Source of the DNA: Aquimarina latercula DSM 2041
Lineage (GTDB): Bacteria > Bacteroidota > Bacteroidia > Flavobacteriales > Flavobacteriaceae
NCBI RefSeq assembly: GCF_000430645.1
Contig: NZ_KE387186.1
Location: forward strand, 62,001-126,000
Direction of reading: 5' to 3'
Length of the DNA: 64,000 bases
Positions within the stretch are counted from its first letter, which is position 1; every line of letters starts with the position of its first letter. This document shows positions 51,878 to 62,674 of this stretch, piece after piece. The notes under the pieces were generated by a model. The model was not told the DNA's origin and ran no database searches. It saw nothing but the letters and a program-made list of their open reading frames with translations. The position numbers and the translations under genes are program-made.

Positions 51878-54800
51878 ATGGGACCAACACCAAACAATAA
51901 GCGTGGATGGCGTGCGTATATAAAAGATACTCGTAAAGCACTCTTTTACACGATAGCAATATCAATATCATTAGGCCTTGCCGTCATATCATTCGTAGAT
52001 GTATATGATGGAACAGAAGGACCAATGATGACAACCCAAACTTGGCCTGCGGGAACTTTTCTTTCTAATTTTCCTGAGGGAGATAGAATTAATACTTACC
52101 ATCGTAATTACTTGATGATTAATGGCCAAGCTGGAACAGGAATATGGGATGTTTCTAACCCTACGGCTCCCAAAAAAGTACAATTTAGCGATGCAGCAAA
52201 TAACGGACATAGATGGTGGAAATTAGAAGGAGATCTTTTCTATAGAGAATATTCGGTTCCCGAAGTAGAAGGAACTGGATATAAATATTTAGATCTTTCT
52301 AATATGTTAGAAAGAAAACCAATTACTACTTCGGATATTCTCTATACCGTACAAGACGGGCAATCTAATTATGATAATTTAGAAACTTTTCCACATACTA
52401 TAGATGGTAATAGAGTTTTTGATATGAGAACTGGAGAGCAATTAGATGACATCCCAACTTCAGTTTCTTTGCCAGATGTAGTAGTTAGAATAGGGAACTA
52501 TGTTTTTTATGCACCACAAACAGGGGATATAAGTGTATTTGATTTTGGTGACCCTACTAATATTAAATTTCTTGGTTCATTCGGAGGAGATATTCCTCAT
52601 GAGCAGTATAGTACAGGGTTTCAATTATGGCGAAATCACTTAGTTTTCATGAGTGGAAATGAAGGGCCAAATGCTTTGGTTGGATTTGATATAAGTGATC
52701 CAACTGATGTTAAATTAGGTTTTAGTTTACATTCTGATCAAGCCACATTAGGAAGGTATATGATATTTCAGGATGAGTTTGGTTTTTCTGGTCGTTTTGA
52801 TCGGGGAGTCAAATTTAATTTTGAAACTATGGAAATTGAACAAGAGTTTTTTCCACCATCAAGTGATGAGACACTTCAGTTTATAGATAATCAATGGATG
52901 CCAATAGGCCATATTCTTATAGCAAGTGGAGATGATAAGACGTCTATTTTTGCTCATCAGGATGGACTTGATACAAAACCTCCAACAGTAGGTCATCATT
53001 TTCCTATTTCGGGAGCAATTAATCAACCGACTTCTTCTACAATAGGTTTTGTAATAAATGAAACATTAAATGATTTAACGCTTAGTGACGAGACTATACA
53101 AGTAAGTCCTTTAGGAGGTGATCCAATTAGGGGTGATGTGACCACAACATCTTATCAAGTTATAAATTATGCCCCAAAAGAAGATTTACTTCCTAATACA
53201 ACCTACGAAGTAAAGTTTGTAGAAGGAGGTGTAAAAGATGCTGTTGGTAATGGGATTGAAGAGTATGTGTTTTACTTTACTACTGGAGGCGATGCTTCTA
53301 ATCAATCCCCTGTAATTACAGAAATTGATGTAGACATCTCTTCTCCGGTAACGATCGGAACTACTATAAACTTTACAGCGAATGCAAGTGATCCTGATGG
53401 TAATGATTTGAAATATAGATGGAATTTTGGAGATAATTCTCCTAAAACCGAATGGATTGGAGCGGTTAGTAGTCATACGTATACAGAACCAGGAAATTAC
53501 CTGATACAAGTACAAATTTCTGATGATAATGGTGGTTTTGTAGTAGGATCTCAATCTATTGTAATAGTAGATGCTATATATGATAAGTTACCAACACAAT
53601 CGGGACCCATTACCGTTGATACTGATAATAGAACTGTGTGGTCAGTAAATCCCGATAATAATTCTGTAACACTTATTAATTCGGATGATTTATCTATTAT
53701 TAATGAAATACAAGTAGGAAAAGACCCTGTTAATATAGCATTAGATTCCCAGGGGAAAGCTTGGGTCACGTGTCGAGATTCTGATGAGGTGTATATTTTA
53801 AGAAAAGATGGAATATTAGAAACCAAAATATCTTTAGAAAGTGGATCTCAACCTTATGGAATTGTATTTACACCTGATGGTAATCGCGGGTTTGTATCAA
53901 CTTTTGGTTCAGGTAAAATATTAGAGTTTTCAATAGTTACTAATTCAATTGTCAATGAATTAGCTGTTGGAGAAAAACCTAGAGCAATGGCTATAGATGG
54001 AGAAGGGGAAGTGCTTTTAGTAACAAGGTTTGTTTCTCCAGATCAAGAAGGACAAATATGGAAAATAGATTTAAATACATTTACTCTTGACACAACTATT
54101 GGATTGCCATTGGATGATTTTACACAGGATAATGGAAATCAAGGAAGAGGTTTGCCTAATTATGTTTCAGGGATAACTATTCATCCAAATAATGAATCAG
54201 CGCGGTCAGTAGCTAAAAAGGATAATATTCTTAGAGGATTAAATCGTGATGGAAAACCGCTGTCATTTGATAATGTTGTGAGGACCGCAATATCATCTAT
54301 TGATCTAACAACTAATAATGAAAATCTAAATGAGAGGTTGGATATCGATAATCATGGTCAGCCTTCATCGGCTTTATACACGCCAACTGGAAATTACCTT
54401 TTTGTTACCATGCAAGGTAACAATAGAATTGTAGTAATAGATCCTAAAACGGGACAAGAATTGCTTAAAAAAGATGTGGGAAAAGCTCCTCAAGGACTGA
54501 CAATAGATCCTGTAAATAATCGGGTTTTTGTGAAGAATTTTATGGATCGTTCAGTTACGGTTTTTGATGCTAATGAGATGATAAATGATGGTAGCAGTAC
54601 GTTGGAAGAATTATCGACGATTGTAACGGTAGATAATGAGTTACTATCAGCTACAGAACTTAAAGGGAAACAAATATTCTATGATGCGGCCGATATCAGA
54701 ATGGGTACAGATGGTTATGTGAGTTGCGCTACCTGTCATATCGATGGAGGAGAAGATGGAAGAACTTGGGACTTTACTGATAGAGGAGAAGGATTGAGAA

Positions 54801-57800
54801 ATACAATCTCTTTAATAGGTAGAGCAGGAACAGCTCACGGGAGAGTTCATTGGAGCGCTAATTTTGATGAGATTCAGGATTTTGAAAATGATATTCGATT
54901 TCATTTTAAGGGACAAGGTTTTATGAGTGATCAGGATTTTAATGACGGTACAATGGCATTAACTACTGGAGATCCTAAAACTGGGAAATCAGTTGATTTA
55001 GATGCTTTAACGGCGTATATAGAATCCTTAAATAGTTTTAGCCCTAGTCCATATCGAAATAATGATGGATCGCTTACAGCAGATGGAATAGCTGGAAAAT
55101 CTTTATTTGAAGATCTAAAATGCTATGCTTGCCATAGTGGGAGTAATTTTACAGATAGTAATTCTGGAAAATTACACGATGTTGGTACAATTACGAGTAC
55201 TACGGGAAATCGTTTGGATAAAAAATTACTTGGGATTGATGTGCCAACGTTAAAAGATGTCTGGGCAACAGCTCCATATCTTCATAATGGAATGGCCAAA
55301 ACTATAGAAGAAGTACTAACAATTTATAATAATAATGATACTCACGGAGTAACATCATCTTTAAATGCCACTCAAATAAGACAATTAGAGGCATATATAA
55401 AACAGATTGATGGTTCCGAATTAGCCAAACCATCAGAGCAGTTACTAAAAATGGCTTCTCCTGTTGATGGATCTATAATTGATAGAGCAGAATCACAAAA
55501 CCTTAGTGTTGATACTAATATAGAAGGGATTACAAAGATTCAATATTTTGTAGATAATGAAATGATAGAAGAAGTGGTAAGTGCTCCTTTCGCATCATCG
55601 TGGACACCTGTTCTTTGGAAAAACTATACAATTAACGCAAAGGTTTTTTATAACAATGGTAATACAGCTTCTGTAACTCCGGAAATCACAGTTCAATTTA
55701 AGAATGTTATAAAAGTGATGTTTGTTGTTGGGGATAAAAATGCACTTACTTCCGAAGACCAACGTATAAAATCTAGATTGGAGCAAAAGTTTGGGTTTAA
55801 AATTACATTATTCTCGGATGAAGAAGCGACCAGTCCGCAATCTGCTAATCCATTCGACATGGCTTTAATTTCTTCCACAGTTGATCCTAGAGAACTAGGA
55901 AATGATTTAGAAGGAGCTAGAGTTCCATTGATGACTTGGAATCCATTTATGTATAACAAATTGAGAATGGTTACTGGAGAATTAAATAGTGGATTTGGAA
56001 TTACAGAACAAGGTTTTTCTTCAATTGCAATAACATCTCCAGAACATCCAATGGCTGTAAATTCTGGTATTGAAACATCATTATATTCCATAAGCCAAAG
56101 TTTACCTTTTGGTAATCCAACAGATGAAGCTATTGTTATTGCAACAGCCGGAACCAAACCTATTTTATTTGGTTATGAGGCTAGTATTGATATCCCTTCG
56201 AGAAGAGTAGGTTTCCCATTACGAGATCAGTTTATGCATTTGCTAACTGACCAAGGGCTAGCCATGTTCGATGCCGCAGTTTTATGGACCTTACATGGAG
56301 GTGATGCAGATACACCAATAGGCCCCTTGCCTGATGTATTTTTTAAATCACCGGTGGATGGAGAATTGGTTAATACTCCTTTGACCATAGATTTTAATAC
56401 AGAAGGTTGGGAATTACCATCACAGCAGTATAAACTAAGATTTAAAATTGATGGACAAGATCGTGGATTAATTACCTCAGAAGGAGAATTTACAGATGGA
56501 ACAGCTCTTACTGAAGGTCCTCACGAGTTGTCATTACAAATGGAGAGAAGTGATAATTCTGTAACAGATTTAGGTGAAACAATTACGGTAATAGTTACTA
56601 ACGAAACATTACCACAAAATCCTACAGCAATTATTCAATCCCCATCAGATGGTGGATTGGTAGGACCTGATTTTAATATAGAATTTTCTACTTATAAATG
56701 GGATATTCATCCAGGAGGACAGCATATTAAGTATTTTATTGATGGAATCGAGAAAGGTTCTATGTTCGAAATAGCACCAATACCAGTTTCAGGCTTGTCA
56801 GAAGGGATACACACTATTACACTATCATTAGCTACGGAAAATGGAGAAATCACAGGAGATTCTGCAGAGGTTACAATAACTGTGGATGAACGATTTAATA
56901 ATCTTCCGGATACCGATTTTAGTTTAGAATATAGAGATAATAGTTCTGGGGTATCTACATCAGAATTAAAGCCTGTATTTCAGATAGTAAGTGAGTCATC
57001 AGAAAGTCATTCATTAAAAGATTTCAAAATTAGATACTGGTATACTCCAGAACATAATCAAGCTATGAATTTTAATATAGATTATTCCGCAGTAGTAGGA
57101 ACTGTAGGTAGCTTTGATTCTAGTTTAGAAGAAAATTATATAGAGATTGGGTTTAGTGTATCTTCTGGAAATTTAAATCCTAATAGTAAGTCTGGTCAAA
57201 TTCAAACTAGATTACATCATTCAGGTTTTCAAACACATAATCAGAATAATGATTATTCATATGACGCAGGAAAGACTTCTCTGAAACCACATGTATTAAC
57301 AACCTTATACTATAAAGGTGAATTAGTTTGGGGATTAGAGCCTAATGGTGGAGAAATAGTAAATAGAAAACCAAATGCTATTATAAACCCTAGTATTGTA
57401 TCAGGAACAGCACCTTTATCCGTAGATTTTGATGCTTCGGCTTCTAGTGATCCGGATGGGGATTCACTGAGTTATTCGTGGGATTTTGGGAATGGTAATG
57501 TTACTACAGGTGTAACTAGTCAGTTTACATTTCTTACTCCAGGTGATTATGAGGTTGAATTAACTGTGGATGATGGAAACGGAAATTCCGATACAGAATC
57601 TATTGTGATTATGGTTAAAGACGAAACTCCAACTTTAATTTCTAGTTTTACATTAAATTCAGTATCAGGAAATGTACCTTTAGTTGTCGATTTTGATTCT
57701 TCGAGTTCTGTATATCCAGATGGATCTGTGATAGCATATATTTGGGATTTTGGAGATGGAAATACGAGTGATTTGGCCAATCCTTCTCATACATATACTA

Positions 57801-58822
57801 GTTCTGGATCTTATGCGGTTACGTTAACAATTAGTGATGGCGTAGTCTCGGACATTTCTGATCCAATTACTATTAGTGTTCTTGAGGGTAACGTCGCTCC
57901 GCAAGCTAGTTTTGATATGTCGGTAACATCAGGAGTTGCTCCTTTGCTGGTAAGCTTTGATGCTTCAACTTCTTCTGACTCCAATGGAGATACTTTAGAA
58001 TACCTATGGGATTTTGGTGATGGAACAACCGGAGAAGGAATAAATAGTACCCATACATATACGGCAGCTGGAGAATATATTATTTCTCTTACAGTAAGTG
58101 ATGGACTTTTATCAGCTAATCAAACAGCTGTACTTCTGGTAAATGAATCTACGGGCAGTACTAATTGTAGTTTTGGCGCTCCTATGCAAAATCCATTACC
58201 TACATTATCTAATTCCACATTTGATTATGCCTATGTTTTAGGAGAAGGAGGTCCGGATTTAAGCAACATGGCTAATTTTACAATCAACTGGGATTTACAA
58301 AACAATGGATTATGGCAATGTTCAATGAATATGAGTGATGGTAACCCTGCTTGGTGGATTGATTTAAAGGCAAATATTGAAAGTCAAACATTTAATCAAC
58401 TACAACCAAGCATAACATTTTCTGGAATAGGAATATCAAATTTTGATGGTGTTTATGATGTTATTATGGATGGAAATAATTTGGTGCTCGTTTCTAAAAC
58501 AGCAGGATTTACTATATACTTTAGTAATGAAAATAGTGCTCCTAATTGTGATAACAAGCTAAGTGAACCATTAAAAGATACTTCGATTTTAGTAACGGCG
58601 TTTCCTAATCCAGTAATAGATTATCTAACAATACGAAGTGATCAAAATTTGAAAGGAACTTTTATTAAGGTTGTAGATATAAATGGAAAGGTCTTATCAT
58701 CTAGTAATATTCAGAGAAACATAGAGTCGGTTCGATTAGATATGAATACGTTCCAATCAGGGATATACTTTATACAAATTAGGAAGAATCAAAAAACAGT
58801 AATTAAACAAATTATTAAATAA
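51878..58822 (+). CDS. Giant beta-propeller / di-haem cytochrome / CBM3 / PKD protein with T9SS CTD
   Basis: A 2314-residue protein. In order: a basic N-terminus with one membrane segment (22-42, signal or anchor), a beta-propeller (about 50-330, LVIVD-like), a Big_5 Ig-like domain (371-470), a PKD domain (475-565), a YVTN-type beta-propeller (570-905), a CCP/MauG-like cytochrome region with two haem sites (CATCH 950-954, CYACH 1082-1086; PYLHNGMAKT distal), an Ig-like domain, a ~200-residue Rossmann-like domain (1278-1480), two more Ig-like domains, CBM3 (1681-1827), three PKD domains (1832-2096), module X4 (2097-2224) and a T9SS CTD (2238-2314). It joins redox haems with a cellulose-binding module, suggesting electron transfer at the cellulose surface. 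The substrate and partner are unknown. Confidence 0.82.
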   Translation: MGPTPNNKRGWRAYIKDTRKALFYTIAISISLGLAVISFVDVYDGTEGPMMTTQTWPAGTFLSNFPEGDRINTYHRNYLMINGQAGTGIWDVSNPTAPKKVQFSDAANNGHRWWKLEGDLFYREYSVPEVEGTGYKYLDLSNMLERKPITTSDILYTVQDGQSNYDNLETFPHTIDGNRVFDMRTGEQLDDIPTSVSLPDVVVRIGNYVFYAPQTGDISVFDFGDPTNIKFLGSFGGDIPHEQYSTGFQLWRNHLVFMSGNEGPNALVGFDISDPTDVKLGFSLHSDQATLGRYMIFQDEFGFSGRFDRGVKFNFETMEIEQEFFPPSSDETLQFIDNQWMPIGHILIASGDDKTSIFAHQDGLDTKPPTVGHHFPISGAINQPTSSTIGFVINETLNDLTLSDETIQVSPLGGDPIRGDVTTTSYQVINYAPKEDLLPNTTYEVKFVEGGVKDAVGNGIEEYVFYFTTGGDASNQSPVITEIDVDISSPVTIGTTINFTANASDPDGNDLKYRWNFGDNSPKTEWIGAVSSHTYTEPGNYLIQVQISDDNGGFVVGSQSIVIVDAIYDKLPTQSGPITVDTDNRTVWSVNPDNNSVTLINSDDLSIINEIQVGKDPVNIALDSQGKAWVTCRDSDEVYILRKDGILETKISLESGSQPYGIVFTPDGNRGFVSTFGSGKILEFSIVTNSIVNELAVGEKPRAMAIDGEGEVLLVTRFVSPDQEGQIWKIDLNTFTLDTTIGLPLDDFTQDNGNQGRGLPNYVSGITIHPNNESARSVAKKDNILRGLNRDGKPLSFDNVVRTAISSIDLTTNNENLNERLDIDNHGQPSSALYTPTGNYLFVTMQGNNRIVVIDPKTGQELLKKDVGKAPQGLTIDPVNNRVFVKNFMDRSVTVFDANEMINDGSSTLEELSTIVTVDNELLSATELKGKQIFYDAADIRMGTDGYVSCATCHIDGGEDGRTWDFTDRGEGLRNTISLIGRAGTAHGRVHWSANFDEIQDFENDIRFHFKGQGFMSDQDFNDGTMALTTGDPKTGKSVDLDALTAYIESLNSFSPSPYRNNDGSLTADGIAGKSLFEDLKCYACHSGSNFTDSNSGKLHDVGTITSTTGNRLDKKLLGIDVPTLKDVWATAPYLHNGMAKTIEEVLTIYNNNDTHGVTSSLNATQIRQLEAYIKQIDGSELAKPSEQLLKMASPVDGSIIDRAESQNLSVDTNIEGITKIQYFVDNEMIEEVVSAPFASSWTPVLWKNYTINAKVFYNNGNTASVTPEITVQFKNVIKVMFVVGDKNALTSEDQRIKSRLEQKFGFKITLFSDEEATSPQSANPFDMALISSTVDPRELGNDLEGARVPLMTWNPFMYNKLRMVTGELNSGFGITEQGFSSIAITSPEHPMAVNSGIETSLYSISQSLPFGNPTDEAIVIATAGTKPILFGYEASIDIPSRRVGFPLRDQFMHLLTDQGLAMFDAAVLWTLHGGDADTPIGPLPDVFFKSPVDGELVNTPLTIDFNTEGWELPSQQYKLRFKIDGQDRGLITSEGEFTDGTALTEGPHELSLQMERSDNSVTDLGETITVIVTNETLPQNPTAIIQSPSDGGLVGPDFNIEFSTYKWDIHPGGQHIKYFIDGIEKGSMFEIAPIPVSGLSEGIHTITLSLATENGEITGDSAEVTITVDERFNNLPDTDFSLEYRDNSSGVSTSELKPVFQIVSESSESHSLKDFKIRYWYTPEHNQAMNFNIDYSAVVGTVGSFDSSLEENYIEIGFSVSSGNLNPNSKSGQIQTRLHHSGFQTHNQNNDYSYDAGKTSLKPHVLTTLYYKGELVWGLEPNGGEIVNRKPNAIINPSIVSGTAPLSVDFDASASSDPDGDSLSYSWDFGNGNVTTGVTSQFTFLTPGDYEVELTVDDGNGNSDTESIVIMVKDETPTLISSFTLNSVSGNVPLVVDFDSSSSVYPDGSVIAYIWDFGDGNTSDLANPSHTYTSSGSYAVTLTISDGVVSDISDPITISVLEGNVAPQASFDMSVTSGVAPLLVSFDASTSSDSNGDTLEYLWDFGDGTTGEGINSTHTYTAAGEYIISLTVSDGLLSANQTAVLLVNESTGSTNCSFGAPMQNPLPTLSNSTFDYAYVLGEGGPDLSNMANFTINWDLQNNGLWQCSMNMSDGNPAWWIDLKANIESQTFNQLQPSITFSGIGISNFDGVYDVIMDGNNLVLVSKTAGFTIYFSNENSAPNCDNKLSEPLKDTSILVTAFPNPVIDYLTIRSDQNLKGTFIKVVDINGKVLSSSNIQRNIESVRLDMNTFQSGIYFIQIRKNQKTVIKQIIK

Positions 58823-58828
58823 GAAAAT

Positions 58829-58868
58829 CACTGTTAGATCTCTTATTTAAATAGGAGATCTAACAGTG
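58829..58868 (+). terminator. Perfect 14-bp hairpin after the cytochrome-CBM3 gene
   Basis: CACTGTTAGATCTC (58829-58842) pairs exactly with GAGATCTAACAGTG (58855-58868). It is followed by GGTTATAAAAT, so there is no T run. It could terminate or protect the transcript's 3' end. Confidence 0.55.
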
Positions 58869-59033
58869 GTTATAAAATAAAACTCTAAACAATAAACTTT
58901 TAAAAAAGAAAGAATTTAGAACATCCGAAATAGAGTGTTCTTAGAATCGGGGGATTCATAAGTTAGGAATAGTTGGAATAATGATTATCAATTCAAACTT
59001 AAATCAACATACACACAACTAATTCTTTTAAAA

Positions 59034-62000
59034 ATGAAAACTAACATTAAAATTTTATTAATAGCGAGCTTGCTCTGTAGCATGCAAGTATTCGCTCAAA
59101 AACAAAAAAGTGCTCCCACGGGATTCGTATATGCAGAAGAAGAAAAGTTCATGTTGGATGGGAGACCTTATTACTTTTCTGGAGCCAATGTATATGATTT
59201 TTTTACTTACGGATCTTCCAGTGGCGATATTGAAACCCAATTTATGGACAAAGATCGCATAGATCAACATATGCGAAGATTATATAAAAATGGAATCAGA
59301 GTTGTACGATTATGGGGATTTAGCCACGAAGATTGGCACGGTTTTGAACCTCAAAAAGGAGTATATAGTGAAGCTCAATTTTCTTTATTTGATTATATCA
59401 TTAAATCAGCTGAAGCTAATGGGATAAAATTAATCGTCGCTTTAGAAAATTATTGGAATGATTACGGAGGTATCAAAGATCGTCTTAAATGGGAAGGAAT
59501 CGATGTACAAGGTGCCGGAGAACATGATCAAGGGCAATTTTTTACTAATCCATTGGCTGTACAAGGATATAAGGATTATGTGGAGTACTTTCTTACTCGT
59601 GTCAATCATTATGATAATGTAGAATATAGAAACGATCCTACGATTTTAGCTTGGGAATTAATGAATGAGCCTAGGTATCAGGGTTTTGGAGATGATATTG
59701 CTTCCGATGTTCTAAGAGCTTGGGTTGATGATATGGGAGCTTTTATTAAAGAGCTTGATCCTAATCATTTGTTAGGGACTGGTTTAGAAGCTCACGGAAC
59801 CAAATATAATTTTGGAGGAGATGAAGGAAATGATTTTATAAAAATACACGAATCTCCATATATTGATTTTACATCAGCTCATCCTTATATTAGAGAAAGT
59901 TGGTCCAATTTTACATTAGAACAAACCATGAAACTAATGGAACAATGGGCTAATGAATCTCATAATATCATCAAAAAGCCTTTATATATTGGAGAGTTTA
60001 ATGTAGAAATCCAAGAACGATACGAGTGGTGGGAAGAGATGTATGCTTTTATTGAGGAAAATAAGATCGGAGCAAGTGGCTTCTGGTGGTTTCCTGATAA
60101 TAATACACCTAGAGATAAATTTGGTGTGTTCGAAGGTGATGTCGAAGTTGCTATTTATAAAGAGCATGCGCTGAGAATGGAAGAAATGTCTGGAGGAGAA
60201 GCCATTTATCTATCTCTGTTGTCTCCTAAGTCGGGAGATAAGTATGTAACTGGTAGTGTTGTACATGTGGAAGCTAATTTGCTCAATGAAAATAATACGA
60301 TTAATAAAGTAGAGTTTTTTAGCAATGGAGAATTGATAGGAGAAGACACTACTGCACCCTATGAGTTAGATATATCAGGCTTGCCTGATGGTAATTACAC
60401 TATTACTTCGGTAGCTACGGGTATTAGTGGATTAACTAAAACATCAACACCTAGAAATATTCAAATAGGAGGAGATGGTATATTATCATTAGAATATAAG
60501 GATGCTTCTATTGAGGCGATTACAAATGTTATAAAACCGCATTTTAGATTATTTAATAATTCTTCTCAGGATGTTGCATATTCAGATCTAAGTATTCGCT
60601 ATTGGTTCGAGACAGAGGTTGATTTGCCACTTAGTTTTTTTATAGATTATGCAATGATAGGAAGTAGTAATGTTAAAGGGCAAATTGTTAGTACAGAGCC
60701 TAACAAACATTACCTAGAAATTACATTTGACCCCGCCGCGGGTATATTAGGAAGAAACGCTGGTTCCGGAAGAATGGAACCCAAAATAGCGAATAGCAAT
60801 TGGTCCGATACAGATCAAACGAATGATTATTCTTATGATGGAACTAAGAAAGAATTTGATGTCTGGGAAAAAGTAGGCTTATATCTTAATGGAAAACTAG
60901 TTAGCGGTATTGAACCAGGAACAACTATAGATACTCCAACGGCAGTAATTCAAGCTTCTACTATAAGTGGAGATGGACCTTTGTCTGTAACATTTGATGG
61001 ATCAGCGTCCACAGATCCAAATGGAGATCTTCTAACATATAGTTGGGATTTTGGAAATGGAGATACCGCTATAAATGAAATAGTAATATATGAGTTTGCT
61101 GAATTTGGAGAAGCTTTAGTTACTCTTACAGTTGATGATGGTAATGGAAATTCAGATAGCGAAACAATTGCGATTACAGTTACCGACCCTAATGTAGCAC
61201 CTGTAGCTATTTTTACCAGCGATATCGAAATAGGTGTGGCACCAATACGTATTACTTTTGATGCGTCAGAATCAACAGATGCGAACAATGACACGTTATC
61301 TTATACGTGGGATTTTGGAAATGGAGATACTGCAACAGGAGTAGTAGTCTCATATCAATTTGAAAATGAAGGAGAGTTTGATGTAAAACTAACTGTAAGT
61401 GATGGTAAAATTGAAGATTCTACAATAAGAAAAATTATAATTTCTGATGGAAATCCTATTGCAAATATTATTGCAGACGTGACCTCAGGTTCTGCTCCTT
61501 TGCAAGTAACATTCGATGGTTCAGGTTCTACAGATCCTTCTAATAATACATTAAGTTATTTGTGGGATTTTGGAGATGGGACAACAGAAACAGGTCAAAT
61601 CGTTGTTCATACTTTTAATACTATTGGATTTTATACAGTAACTCTTCAGGTAGATAATGGGCAAGGAGGAATTGATAGTAGTACAATGGTAATTCAAGTA
61701 CAAGAGATACTTCCTGTATCAGATATATCCGTAGAATATAAAGATGGTGGTAATGGTAATGCCACGGATAACATGATCAATCCACATTTTAGAATTCAAA
61801 ATAATAGTGACCTTGCAGTTTCTTATCAAGACATAACAGTTAGGTATTGGTTCACTTCAGAAGATAATAATGAACTTAATTTTTGGTGCGATTGGGCGCA
61901 ATTAGGAGCTGAAATGGTTAATGGGGTTTTTGGTCAACAGAATAATGTAGATTATCTCGAAGTTTCATTTGATCCAGCTTCTGGAATGTTAATGCCTAGC

Positions 62001-62441
62001 CAGAATTCTGGACCAATACAAACAAGGTTAGCTAAAACCAATTGGAGTACTTTCGATGAAAATGATGATTACTCTTACAAGTCCTTGTCAACCGATTTTC
62101 AGTTTAATAATGAGATGACTTTGTATGTGAATGGAAATTTGGTTTGGGGTATAGAACCACCTGCTTCTGTAACAACATTGGATTTGTTGAAAAACGTAAA
62201 AGTTTATCCAAACCCCGCTAAAAACCATATTAATATTTCAGGTTTTGAGGTTTTGGAAAAAATTGAAGTGAAATTGACAAATCTAGTAGGTAATTTAATT
62301 CGTAGAGCTAATCCGAATGAAAGGCAATCAATCATAACATTTTCATTAGATAACCTAGAACAAGGAATCTATATTTTAGAGATTAAAGACCTTATAGAAA
62401 ACGTGACTTCAAGAAGAAAAATTATAGTCAATAATAGATAG
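59034..62441 (+). CDS. Secreted GH5 mannanase-like enzyme with two CBM3 modules and PKD domains
   Basis: A 1135-residue protein: signal peptide (1-22, ending FAQ), GH5 barrel of the mannanase type (about 25-385; acid Glu212 in WELMNEPR, nucleophile Glu321 in YIGEFNV), an Ig-like domain (about 393-482), CBM3 no. 1 (484-632), three PKD domains (about 636-893), CBM3 no. 2 (896-1044) and a T9SS CTD (1057-1135). The barrel resembles GH5_7 beta-mannanases. Anchored to cellulose by its CBM3 modules it could open mannan that coats the fibres. It lacks module X. The exact subfamily is inferred. Confidence 0.88.
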   Translation: MKTNIKILLIASLLCSMQVFAQKQKSAPTGFVYAEEEKFMLDGRPYYFSGANVYDFFTYGSSSGDIETQFMDKDRIDQHMRRLYKNGIRVVRLWGFSHEDWHGFEPQKGVYSEAQFSLFDYIIKSAEANGIKLIVALENYWNDYGGIKDRLKWEGIDVQGAGEHDQGQFFTNPLAVQGYKDYVEYFLTRVNHYDNVEYRNDPTILAWELMNEPRYQGFGDDIASDVLRAWVDDMGAFIKELDPNHLLGTGLEAHGTKYNFGGDEGNDFIKIHESPYIDFTSAHPYIRESWSNFTLEQTMKLMEQWANESHNIIKKPLYIGEFNVEIQERYEWWEEMYAFIEENKIGASGFWWFPDNNTPRDKFGVFEGDVEVAIYKEHALRMEEMSGGEAIYLSLLSPKSGDKYVTGSVVHVEANLLNENNTINKVEFFSNGELIGEDTTAPYELDISGLPDGNYTITSVATGISGLTKTSTPRNIQIGGDGILSLEYKDASIEAITNVIKPHFRLFNNSSQDVAYSDLSIRYWFETEVDLPLSFFIDYAMIGSSNVKGQIVSTEPNKHYLEITFDPAAGILGRNAGSGRMEPKIANSNWSDTDQTNDYSYDGTKKEFDVWEKVGLYLNGKLVSGIEPGTTIDTPTAVIQASTISGDGPLSVTFDGSASTDPNGDLLTYSWDFGNGDTAINEIVIYEFAEFGEALVTLTVDDGNGNSDSETIAITVTDPNVAPVAIFTSDIEIGVAPIRITFDASESTDANNDTLSYTWDFGNGDTATGVVVSYQFENEGEFDVKLTVSDGKIEDSTIRKIIISDGNPIANIIADVTSGSAPLQVTFDGSGSTDPSNNTLSYLWDFGDGTTETGQIVVHTFNTIGFYTVTLQVDNGQGGIDSSTMVIQVQEILPVSDISVEYKDGGNGNATDNMINPHFRIQNNSDLAVSYQDITVRYWFTSEDNNELNFWCDWAQLGAEMVNGVFGQQNNVDYLEVSFDPASGMLMPSQNSGPIQTRLAKTNWSTFDENDDYSYKSLSTDFQFNNEMTLYVNGNLVWGIEPPASVTTLDLLKNVKVYPNPAKNHINISGFEVLEKIEVKLTNLVGNLIRRANPNERQSIITFSLDNLEQGIYILEIKDLIENVTSRRKIIVNNR

Positions 62442-62674
62442 TAAAAAAAGATATTGATATGGATGATGAATTAGAAATAATCACCCTTGTCAGTCTTTAA
62501 AAAAGAGCAATAAAAATAGAATTTATTGGAAAAAATAAAGAAGCTTTTTAGCTCTCAAACTTGTTGTTCTATTTAACGAATTCTAGCATAATACCTGCGG
62601 TTAATAGAAGAAGCAATACAGAAATAAGAGGTAATATTATTTTCGCCAAAATTAATCAAACTCAACAATTAGCA
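62442..62674. other. Intergenic region, nothing firm
   Basis: A 233-bp gap between the GH5 mannanase-like and beta-helix genes. I see no clear terminator or promoter pair. Confidence 0.3.

Noticed and set aside
42538..62441. Antisense ORFs of 60-150 codons opposite the large secreted enzymes
   Set aside because: They are shadows of repetitive, Thr/Asp/Ser-rich coding sequence without starts, ribosome sites or conserved features.
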